In this document: one piece after another, positions 1-5,337 of the stretch
Layout: each line of letters opens with the position of its first letter
Position numbering within the stretch: position 1 is the stretch's first letter
Source: Acidobacteriota bacterium
Lineage (GTDB): Bacteria; Acidobacteriota; Terriglobia; Terriglobales; Acidobacteriaceae
NCBI GenBank assembly: GCA_021805265.1
Contig: JAJZFR010000191.1
Location: 1 to 7,549, forward strand
DNA: 7,549 bases
Direction of reading: 5' to 3'
The notes under the pieces: model-generated
Told to the model about the DNA's origin: nothing
What the model saw: the letters and a program-made list of their open reading frames with translations, nothing else
Database searches by the model: none
Made by a program: the position numbers and the translations under genes

Positions 1-224
1 TGCTCAGAGGGCAGCGGGAGCGCGTTCGAGACAAGCTGGACGGCGATGGCTCCCCCGGCGTTGTTGCTGCCCCAGGTGTTGTGGGACCACCAGCCGTGCA
101 GGAGCGCGTACACGGCGACAGCCGCCGCCAGCAATCCGTGGGCCAGCACGGCCTCGAGCATCGGCAGTTTGAGCGATTCGCCGGCGAGGTGGTGGGACGG
201 ACTGGTGTCGGGCGGCCTGGTCAT
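1..224 (-). CDS. tonB: Energy transducer TonB, N-terminal part (runs off the window)
   Basis: The first 74 codons of a protein that begins MTRPPDTSPS and continues off the left edge. Residues about 21-45 are one hydrophobic segment (PMLEAVLAHG onwards, with a His at residue 29), followed by a Trp-rich stretch and the motif GGAIAVQLVSNALPLP. An N-terminal membrane anchor followed by such a segment fits TonB-family energy transducers of Acidobacteriota; this resemblance is from memory. TonB spans the periplasm and passes ExbB/ExbD proton-motive energy to outer-membrane receptors. The C-terminal receptor-binding domain lies outside the window. ATG at 224 is the only ATG in frame after the upstream in-frame stop and before codon 22. 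It has no Shine-Dalgarno sequence, so translation probably depends on ribosomes arriving from exbD through the ATGA linker. Position directly after exbB-exbD is the strongest support for the name. Confidence 0.8.
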   Translation of the reverse strand, partial: MTRPPDTSPSHHLAGESLKLPMLEAVLAHGLLAAAVAVYALLHGWWSHNTWGSNNAGGAIAVQLVSNALPLPSE

Positions 225-264
225 GTCGTGGTCATGTCGTGCTCATTGCCTGTTCATTGCCTGT
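221..264 (-). repeat. Four 11-bp tandem units with ATGA start/stop overlaps between exbD and tonB
   Basis: Four head-to-tail 11-mers fill the exbD-tonB gap. On the plus strand they are TCATGTCGTGG, TCATGTCGTGC, TCATTGCCTGT and TCATTGCCTGT. Read in the coding direction, each begins ATGA. The ATGs at 257, 246 and 235 open mini-ORFs encoding MNRQ, MSTT and MTTT. Each ends in a TGA that overlaps the next ATG, and the last overlaps the tonB ATG at 224. The first mini-ORF starts 7 nt after the exbD stop. Any ATGA-N7 repeat produces this arrangement, so gain or loss of a unit keeps the ladder intact. A role in translational coupling is inferred. Confidence 0.85.
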
Positions 265-720
265 TCAGGGGTTGGTTCCGGTCTGGCTGCCGGTCTGGGT
301 GCTGGTTTTGCCGTCGAGCGGCTGGGTGACGATGCTGATGTTGGTAATGCCGGCCTGTTTCACAGCGTCCATGACCGAGGCGAAGGCGCCGAAGGGAACG
401 CGCTCATCGGCGCGGAGATAGATGACCTGGTGGGCTGGGTCAGTGCCGGGCTGATGGAGTTTTTCTGCCAGGTCGTGGATGTTGATGGGCTGATCGCCGA
501 GGTAGACCTGCTGGTCGCGGGCCACGGTGACGACGAGGCGCTGCTCGGTGATCTCCCGGACGGTGCGGGTTTTGGGCACCGAGACCTCGATGCCGGATTG
601 CAGCACCGGCGCGGTGAGCATGAAGATCACCAACAGCACCAGCACCACATCGACCAGCGGGGTGATGTTGATCTCGGCCATTGAAGTCTGGGTTCGCCCG
701 TTGCTGGCGGTGAAGGCCAT
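265..720 (-). CDS. exbD: Biopolymer transport protein ExbD
   Basis: A 151-residue protein, near the usual ExbD/TolR length of about 140. A short cytoplasmic N-terminus leads into one membrane segment at residues about 19-37, with the motif NITPLVDVVLVLLVIF. Asp24 sits where the proton-carrying Asp of ExbD/TolR is found (Asp25 in E. coli ExbD). The rest is the periplasmic domain, with RTVREITEQRLVVTVA and a GAFASVMDAVKQAGITNISIV stretch split around typical ExbD/TolR helices and strands. It ends in a Thr/Gly/Gln-rich tail. With ExbB it forms the inner-membrane proton channel that drives TonB. The start follows the exbB stop (TAG) by 2 nt and has a strong Shine-Dalgarno sequence inside the end of exbB, so the two are co-translated. 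TolR is the alternative name; the neighbouring tonB favours ExbD. Confidence 0.93.
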   Translation of the reverse strand: MAFTASNGRTQTSMAEINITPLVDVVLVLLVIFMLTAPVLQSGIEVSVPKTRTVREITEQRLVVTVARDQQVYLGDQPINIHDLAEKLHQPGTDPAHQVIYLRADERVPFGAFASVMDAVKQAGITNISIVTQPLDGKTSTQTGSQTGTNP

Positions 721-722
721 GG

Positions 723-1532
723 CTAAACCTCCCGCTCGGGGAATCGCTGCTCGGCGGGGCGCGCCGGAACCGGATTGGCCGGATTGCGTTGGGGAATCTC
801 TTCCAGAGAGTTGAGCAGCTCGCGGGCAAAGTCATCGACGCCCGAGGCGAAGACGCGCAGCCGAGCGGTGAACTGGTTGTAGGCGATGCCCGCAGGCACG
901 GCGACAAAGATGCCCGCAGCGGTGGTGATGAGCGCCTCGGAGATGCCCGGAGCGACGGCGCGCAGGGTGGCTGTGCCCGCAGTGCCGAGGCCGTGGAAGG
1001 CATCGACCACGCCCATGACGGTTCCGAAGAGGCCGATGAAGGTGCTGGTCGAGGCGATGGTCGCGAGCCAGGTGAGGCGCAGCTCGAGGCGCGAGAGCGC
1101 TTCGCTGCAGGCGGTCTGGGCGGCGCGCTCGAGCGGGGTAATGTTGCGCGGAGGTCCGTAGCCACCGGTCTGCCGCTTGTAGACCTCATAGACCTCGTCA
1201 AAGACCAGGGCCAGCGGGCTGGGCTGGTAGTCGGCGGTGGTTGAGGCAATCTCCTGCAGGCGGGTGGCCTTGCGGAAGATGCGCAGAAAACGGCGGCTCT
1301 GTTTGGTGGCCCTGGAGAACGCGCTCATCTTGGAGAAGATCAGCGTCCAGGAGTAGAGGCTGGCCACGGCCAGCACCACCAGCACGGCAATGGCCACCCC
1401 CCCGCTGTTCGAGAGCATCTCGATCAGCGCGTTCGAGCTGGCTGTGGGCGCGGCGGTTGGCCCAAGTCCGGGCACCGCAGCGGGCGCGTCTGTTTGCATC
1501 AGGAGAAGCAGGGTCGCGGCGAAAATGGGCAT
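723..1532 (-). CDS. exbB: MotA/TolQ/ExbB proton channel family protein
   Basis: A 269-residue protein starting MPIFAATLLLLM. The N-terminus is a hydrophobic stretch followed by an Ala/Pro-rich segment, probably a signal peptide or periplasmic leader. Membrane segment 1 lies at about 45-66. The second and third lie at about 155-178 and 199-220, with the family signature WLATIASTSTFIGLFGTVMG and then APGISEALITTAAGIFVAVP. Glu199 and Thr204 have the same spacing as E. coli ExbB Glu176 and Thr181, which line the channel. The product is the pentameric channel partner of ExbD. The open frame continues much further upstream, but this ATG is chosen because it has a strong Shine-Dalgarno sequence and matches family length. 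The upstream extension would run antisense into recN. It is the first gene of exbB-exbD-tonB. Confidence 0.92.
   Translation of the reverse strand: MPIFAATLLLLMQTDAPAAVPGLGPTAAPTASSNALIEMLSNSGGVAIAVLVVLAVASLYSWTLIFSKMSAFSRATKQSRRFLRIFRKATRLQEIASTTADYQPSPLALVFDEVYEVYKRQTGGYGPPRNITPLERAAQTACSEALSRLELRLTWLATIASTSTFIGLFGTVMGVVDAFHGLGTAGTATLRAVAPGISEALITTAAGIFVAVPAGIAYNQFTARLRVFASGVDDFARELLNSLEEIPQRNPANPVPARPAEQRFPEREV
728..733 (-). promoter_or_regulatory. Ribosome binding site of exbD, inside the exbB 3' end
   Basis: The coding strand reads GGGAGG 7 nt before the exbD ATG at 720, overlapping the last codons of exbB. It fixes the exbD start and implies coupled translation of the pair. Confidence 0.75.
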
Positions 1533-1535
1533 ATA

Positions 1536-1545
1536 CCTCTCCTCT
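1536..1545 (-). promoter_or_regulatory. Ribosome binding site that decides the exbB start
   Basis: The coding strand reads AGAGGAGAGG ending 3 nt before the ATG at 1532. Its internal GAGGAG core is about 7 nt away. This purine run supports the ATG at 1532 over any of the more distant in-frame starts within recN. Confidence 0.75.
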
Positions 1546-1546
1546 G

Positions 1547-1576
1547 AAGCTAGCAGAGAAGGGAAACGGATTCCAA
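1547..1576 (-). promoter_or_regulatory. Candidate sigma-70-type promoter of exbB-exbD-tonB
   Basis: On the minus strand TTGGAA (1571-1576) is followed after 18 nt by TAGCTT (1547-1552). The latter is preceded by TGC, giving an extended -10 form. Both hexamers are only partial matches to consensus, so this is the best available candidate in the gap rather than a firm call. Confidence 0.3.
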
Positions 1577-1609
1577 GTTGCGAGTGGGTTGCCGGGTGGT
1601 TGCAAAGTG

Positions 1610-1626
1610 GGTTCCTGCCGGGAACC
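1610..1626. promoter_or_regulatory. Perfect palindrome in the exbB/recN divergent region, possible operator
   Basis: GGTTCC, TGCCG, GGAACC form a perfect 6-5-6 inverted repeat, equivalent to GTTC-N7-GAAC. It lies 51-67 bases before the recN start. recN is an SOS gene in many bacteria, and several LexA-binding motifs are built from GTTC/GAAC half-sites, so LexA is one candidate. The spacing matches no LexA box I can name with confidence. It could equally serve the divergent exbB gene. Confidence 0.4.
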
Positions 1627-1664
1627 TGGCCACTCCAACCGCATCGGCGAGAATTATCTGTGAG

Positions 1665-1679
1665 AATAATGTCACCATG
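1665..1679 (+). promoter_or_regulatory. Candidate -10 element 6 nt before the recN ATG (leaderless start)
   Basis: AATAAT, then 6 nt, then the recN ATG at 1677. It sits in an AT-rich island (1651-1670) that stands out in GC-rich surroundings. With usual -10 spacing, transcription would start at or next to the A of the ATG. No clear -35 element is seen, and there is no good Shine-Dalgarno sequence. The island also contains an imperfect inverted repeat, ATTAT-N8-ATAAT. Confidence 0.4.
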
Positions 1680-3362
1680 CTTCTGGAACTGCGCGCCGAG
1701 AACTACGCCGTCATCGATCACGCGATCGCCGAGTTCGGTCCGGGGCTGAACCTGTTGACCGGCGAGACTGGCGCGGGCAAATCCATCCTGGTGGATGCGC
1801 TGGCGCTGCTGATGGGCGGCAAGGCGTCGTCCGAGGTGGTGCGTCACGGCGCGGAAAAGGCCGTCGTCGCGTGCGTTTTTGAATCGACGCCGGGGGCCGA
1901 AGCGGTGCTCGAAGCGAATGGGATTGACCCTGGCGGCGTGGAGATCATTCTCCGGCGCGAGGTTCTGCTGGCGGGCAAAGGGCGCGTCTTCGTCAACAAC
2001 CAGCCCGCGACCGTGGCCGTGCTGAAACAGTTGGCTCCGGAGCTGGCCCTGGTGCATGCCCAGAGCGAGACACTGGGCAGCTTCGATCAGGCGCAGCAGC
2101 GGACGCTGCTGGATCGGTTTGCTTCCATCGCGACGGCTGAAGTTGCGGCGGCTTACGCGCGCTGGAAACAGGCGGCGGAAAAGCTGGCTGCGCTCGAGCA
2201 GGGCGAGCAGGAACGGCTGCGCATGGCGGACCTGTGGAGCTATCAGCATCGCGAGATATGCGATGCGCAGCTTCGCGCCGACGAAGACATCGAGCTCGAG
2301 GCGGAGAAGCGCCGACTGGCCAATGCCGAGAAGCTCTACGCGGCGGCCATGGGCGCATTCGACCAGCTCTACGAGGGCAGCGCATCGGCCGAGGCGGCGC
2401 TCGGAGCGGCGCTGCGCAATGTCGAGGAGCTGGCGCGCTTCGACGCGCGTTTTGCCGACGCAGTCCAGCAGTTGATCTCTGCGCGCGCGATTGTGGACGA
2501 CGTGGCCGAGAGGGTGCGTGATTACGGCGGCGGGGTGCAGGCTTCGCCCGAGCGGCTGGCCGAGATTGAAGATCGCCTGGCCGCGCTCGACCGGCTCAAG
2601 CGCAAGTACGGAGCGACGGTGGCTGAGGTGATGGCCTTTGGCGAAGTGGTGGCCGCGCGGCTGGCTGAGGTCGAGGATCGCGAGTCGATTCTCAAGCAGT
2701 GGAAGCAGGAACTCGCTCAGGCGCGGGCCGGGTATGCCGCCGCTGCGGAGTCAGTCAGCCGGGCGCGCCAGGCGGCGGCGGCCAGGCTGGCCACGCTCGC
2801 CGAAAAACAGATCAACGAGCTGGCTATGAAGGCGCGATTCGCGGTCGCGGCAACGCCGCGTGCGGAGGAGGCGAATTGGGCCGCGCATGGCTGGGACGCC
2901 GTCGAGTATCGCATTGCGACCAATGTCGGCGAGCCGCTCAAGGCGCTCGATGAGATTGCCTCCGGCGGCGAGATGAGCCGGGTGATGCTGGCGCTCAAAG
3001 TGACCGTGGAAGAGGGCGCGGACAAGCGCAAATCCTCCGAAACGGCAGCGCCCCGGACGCTGGTCTTCGACGAGATCGACATCGGCATCGGCGGTCGCGC
3101 AGCCGAGGCCGTGGGTCAGAAGCTGAAGGCGCTCAGCCGCGCTCAACAGGTGCTTTGCGTCACCCACCTGCCACAGATCGCCGCCTTCGCCGACCAGCAC
3201 TTCCTGATCGAAAAACAGGAGGTCGAGGGGCGCACGAAGACCCAGGTGCGCCTGCTCGATGATGCAAGCCGCGTCCAGGAGGTAGCCCGCATGTTGAGCG
3301 GCGCGGTGGTCACCCGTGCCAGCGAGCTGCACGCCGGCCAGATGATCGCCGCCAGCCGCTGA
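1677..3362 (+). CDS. recN: DNA repair protein RecN
   Basis: A 561-residue SMC-like ATPase, close to the 553 residues of E. coli RecN. It starts MLLELRAENYAVID, the typical RecN opening. Walker A is GETGAGKS at 29-36. A long Ala/Glu/Arg-rich coiled-coil region lies at about 150-370. The ABC signature SGGEMSR is at 429-435. Walker B is LVFDEIDIGIGG at 462-473, with catalytic Glu466, and the switch region CVTHLPQIAAFADQH follows. RecN gathers and holds broken DNA ends during recombinational repair of double-strand breaks. The frame opens 33 codons earlier, but the ATG at 1677 is where RecN homology begins, so it is preferred. It has no strong ribosome binding site. The gene is complete with all key motifs, transcribed alone, divergent from exbB and convergent with the MFS gene, 7 bases apart. 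Confidence 0.96.
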   Translation: MLLELRAENYAVIDHAIAEFGPGLNLLTGETGAGKSILVDALALLMGGKASSEVVRHGAEKAVVACVFESTPGAEAVLEANGIDPGGVEIILRREVLLAGKGRVFVNNQPATVAVLKQLAPELALVHAQSETLGSFDQAQQRTLLDRFASIATAEVAAAYARWKQAAEKLAALEQGEQERLRMADLWSYQHREICDAQLRADEDIELEAEKRRLANAEKLYAAAMGAFDQLYEGSASAEAALGAALRNVEELARFDARFADAVQQLISARAIVDDVAERVRDYGGGVQASPERLAEIEDRLAALDRLKRKYGATVAEVMAFGEVVAARLAEVEDRESILKQWKQELAQARAGYAAAAESVSRARQAAAARLATLAEKQINELAMKARFAVAATPRAEEANWAAHGWDAVEYRIATNVGEPLKALDEIASGGEMSRVMLALKVTVEEGADKRKSSETAAPRTLVFDEIDIGIGGRAAEAVGQKLKALSRAQQVLCVTHLPQIAAFADQHFLIEKQEVEGRTKTQVRLLDDASRVQEVARMLSGAVVTRASELHAGQMIAASR

Positions 3363-3369
3363 CGGCGCT

Positions 3370-4644
3370 TCAGTTGTCGGAAATACGTTCCATTGCACTG
3401 AGCGGAGCAGGCTCGATCAGGGGCGCAAACCGCGCGCCGAGAAAGAGCAGCAGCGCGGAAACGATCAGCGTAACCAGCGTGGCGCCCAGGCCCACGCGCA
3501 GGTTGGCGCGGTCAGAGATGGCGCCGATGATCTGCGGCGAAAACGTATCGCCGAGCAGGTGAATGAGGAAGAGGTTGAGGCCGATTGCGCTCGATCGAAC
3601 CACTGCGGAGACGGAGTTGCAGATGGCCGCGTTGAGCGGGCCGGTATTGAGGAAGAGGCAGAACTCGGCCACGAAGAGCGCCGCGAGCGACCACCTCGGA
3701 GGCCCGAAGAAGACCATCGCGGCAAAGGGCAGCGTGAGCAGCATGCTCCAGGCCGAGAGCAGATAAAGCGCGCGATGGTTCGAGCGCAGCCAGCGCTGGG
3801 CCAGCCACCCGCCGATCCAGGTTCCGGCCAGTCCATCGACCACGGTGATCCCGCCCAGCACGGTTCCGGCCTCCGCCACGCTCATGCCCGCGAAGCGATG
3901 GAGAAAGGTGGGCATCCAGGCCGAGATGCCGCCGAGGGTAAAGACCATCATGGCCATGCCCAGCGTCGAGTAGAGGTAGGCGGGATTCCTGAGCAGGTTC
4001 AGAAATCCCTTCATGGACCATCTCCGCTCGGAGGCCATCGTCTGCTCGCTGGCTCCGCGTTCCGGCTCCGCGCCCCACAGCGCGTAGCCCGCAGCCAGCA
4101 TCAGGCCAGGGATCGCGCCCACAAAAAACGGCATGCGCCAGCCGTAGCGGCCGCCCAGTTGGCCGCCAATCAGGTAGCCGAGCGCCGCGCCGACGGGAAT
4201 GGCGAGATAGAAGATCGAGAGAATGCGATTGCGCTCGCGCGCGGGAAAGAAATCCGAAAGGACCGCCGGAGCGAAGATGCCAAAGGTAGCCTCGCCCACG
4301 CCGACCAGCGCGTGGCGCAGGTAGAGCGACCAGTAGTCGTGTACCCAGAAGGTAAACAGCGTAGCCAGGCTCCACAGCACGGCCCCGCCGACGATCAGCG
4401 GCTTGCGGCGAAAGCGGTCGCCCAGCCAGCCAGTGAGCGGCGCGGTGAACATGTAGGCCAGAAACAGCGCGGTGGTCAGCGCGCCCACGCTCTGGTCGTC
4501 CACGTGAAATTCCCGCTGGATCAACGCCTGTGTGCCGGGCAGCAGGTAGCGGTCCAGATAGTTCAGCAGGTTCAGCCCGATCAGCAGTAGCAGGGTAACG
4601 AGAACGGGACGCGGGATGTGCTCTGCCGATGGAGCGCGGGCCAT
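3370..4644 (-). CDS. MFS transporter, Spinster-like family
   Basis: A 424-residue inner-membrane protein with about 12 predicted membrane segments and a charged central loop near residues 190-212. The N-terminal half has NYLDRYLLPG (Asp31, Arg32), the MFS motif A as GWLGDRFRRK at 72-81, and GVGEATFGIFAPAVLSDFFP with Glu118. The late segment LIHLLGDTFSPQIIGAISD is also characteristic of Spinster (Spns) proteins. Eukaryotic Spns members move lysophospholipids and sphingosine-1-phosphate; substrates of bacterial members are mostly unknown, so none is assigned. The ATG at 4644 has a GAGG sequence at 4653-4656, about 8 nt upstream. It lies 91 bases downstream of queF on the same strand, so co-transcription is possible but not shown. 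Its 3' end meets recN head-on with no room for a terminator between the stops. Confidence 0.9.
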   Translation of the reverse strand: MARAPSAEHIPRPVLVTLLLLIGLNLLNYLDRYLLPGTQALIQREFHVDDQSVGALTTALFLAYMFTAPLTGWLGDRFRRKPLIVGGAVLWSLATLFTFWVHDYWSLYLRHALVGVGEATFGIFAPAVLSDFFPARERNRILSIFYLAIPVGAALGYLIGGQLGGRYGWRMPFFVGAIPGLMLAAGYALWGAEPERGASEQTMASERRWSMKGFLNLLRNPAYLYSTLGMAMMVFTLGGISAWMPTFLHRFAGMSVAEAGTVLGGITVVDGLAGTWIGGWLAQRWLRSNHRALYLLSAWSMLLTLPFAAMVFFGPPRWSLAALFVAEFCLFLNTGPLNAAICNSVSAVVRSSAIGLNLFLIHLLGDTFSPQIIGAISDRANLRVGLGATLVTLIVSALLLFLGARFAPLIEPAPLSAMERISDN

Positions 4645-4674
4645 GCGAAATACCTCGCACCGTGAAATGTATCA

Positions 4675-4720
4675 GAAGCGGAAACGCAGACTGACCGGAA
4701 GCGGAAACGCAGGCTGACCG
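4675..4720. repeat. 23-bp tandem duplication between queF and the MFS gene
   Basis: Two adjacent 23-bp copies, 4675-4697 and 4698-4720, begin GAAGCGGAAACGCA and end CTGACCG, with one A/G difference. They end 15 bases before the queF stop and lie 30 bases before the MFS start, so they would be in the intercistronic leader. No hairpin with a T-run and no ORF is evident in the gap. It may be a recent slippage duplication. Confidence 0.85.
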
Positions 4721-4735
4721 GACTCGCTGAATGCG

Positions 4736-5134
4736 CTAAACCAGCGGCCGTGGCCAGCGCGCTTCGACGATGGTCGAGATGCCGCCACGCGGGCGGAAAT
4801 CTCCGCGCACCACGGCCCACACCGGGTCGCAGGCCTTCACCATATCGATCAGCACCTGGTTGACGATGTTTTCCTGAAAGATGCCGAGGTTGCGGTAACA
4901 GAACAGATATTCCTTGAGGCTCTTGAGCTCGAGGCAGCGCTCTCGCGGCATGTATCGCATGGTCAGTACGCCAAAATCCGGCAGGCCGGTTTTGGGGCAG
5001 ACGGAGGTGAACTCGGGATCATCGACGACGATCTCGTAAGCGGGGAACTGGTTGCTCCAGGTTTCGATCGCGGGGAAGGCAAAATCGAGGCCGGCCTTGG
5101 CATGTTCGTCGGTATAGCGTGGTTCAAGGGCCAT
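4736..5134 (-). CDS. queF: NADPH-dependent 7-cyano-7-deazaguanine reductase QueF
   Basis: A 132-residue cytoplasmic enzyme that reduces the nitrile of preQ0 to the amine of preQ1, a step in queuosine tRNA modification. EFTSVCPKTGLPDF carries the nucleophile Cys46 and general-acid Asp53, with the same 7-residue spacing as B. subtilis Cys55 and Asp62. The family NADPH-binding motif appears as ELKSLKEYLF at 69-78. Glu88 matches B. subtilis Glu97, but the preceding His96 position is Gln87. GDFRPRGGIST closes the core. It is shorter than B. subtilis QueF (165 residues), lacking its C-terminal tail, and belongs to the single-domain type. The frame extends 37 codons upstream, but the ATG at 5134 gives the expected distance to the active Cys and follows a good -10 element. 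There is no clear ribosome binding site and no preQ1 riboswitch upstream. Other queuosine genes are not in the window. Confidence 0.94.
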   Translation of the reverse strand: MALEPRYTDEHAKAGLDFAFPAIETWSNQFPAYEIVVDDPEFTSVCPKTGLPDFGVLTMRYMPRERCLELKSLKEYLFCYRNLGIFQENIVNQVLIDMVKACDPVWAVVRGDFRPRGGISTIVEARWPRPLV

Positions 5135-5170
5135 GAATTCATTGTAGCCGGAAGCCGGCGTGGCGAAAAA
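5132..5170 (-). promoter_or_regulatory. Candidate queF promoter giving a leaderless mRNA
   Basis: On the minus strand, TTTTTC (5165-5170) is followed after 18 nt by TACAAT (5141-5146), a near-consensus -10. TACAAT is exactly 6 nt before the queF ATG, so transcription would begin at the ATG. The spacer contains a GCCGG-AAG-CCGGC inverted repeat (5147-5159), which may be an operator or chance in GC-rich DNA. Confidence 0.5.
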
Positions 5171-5261
5171 CCGCTTCGATGCGCGAAATTCATTCAACGG
5201 ATTTTCATGCGAAGGATTTTCCGGCAGTCCCTGAACCCAAATCATGCAGTGACGCGTCCTA

Positions 5262-5267
5262 TATACT
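5262..5267 (+). promoter_or_regulatory. Candidate -10 element for the efflux adaptor operon
   Basis: TATACT, within TATATACT, is an AT-rich patch 70 bases before the adaptor ATG and matches the -10 consensus at five of six positions. No convincing -35 is found at 16-18 nt. The rest of the 203-base divergent region holds only an 8-bp direct repeat, GGATTTTC (5199-5206 and 5214-5221), and no gene I can support. Confidence 0.35.
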
Positions 5268-5337
5268 GGGTTTTTGTCCGGGGTTTACGGGCCGCGATCT
5301 CGCACTTCCCGTTCAGCTCAGAAAAGATCGAGAAGGC

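Noticed and set aside
1653..1670. ATTAT-N8-ATAAT as a Fur box controlling exbB-exbD-tonB
   Set aside because: tonB systems are often Fur-regulated, but the inner bases do not fit the Fur consensus and the element is better explained as the recN -10 region.
1578..1676. 33-codon N-terminal extension of RecN
   Set aside because: RecN similarity begins precisely at the ATG at 1677. The extension covers the palindrome and AT-rich promoter island and resembles translated promoter DNA.
1533..2249. N-terminal extension of the exbB frame by about 239 codons
   Set aside because: It would run antisense through recN, lacks family similarity, and the ATG at 1532 has a strong ribosome binding site and gives normal ExbB length.
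3347..3367. CGCCG...CGGCG inverted repeat at the recN/MFS convergence as a terminator
   Set aside because: Only 5-bp arms with an 11-nt loop and no T-run on either strand; expected by chance in this GC content.
3559..4590. Antisense open frame opposite the MFS gene (343 codons)
   Set aside because: Charged, low-complexity product with no domain; the MFS protein on the other strand is convincing.
5135..5245. 37-codon N-terminal extension of QueF
   Set aside because: It would put the active Cys at residue 83 instead of about 46-55, and it spans the TTTTTC/TACAAT promoter.
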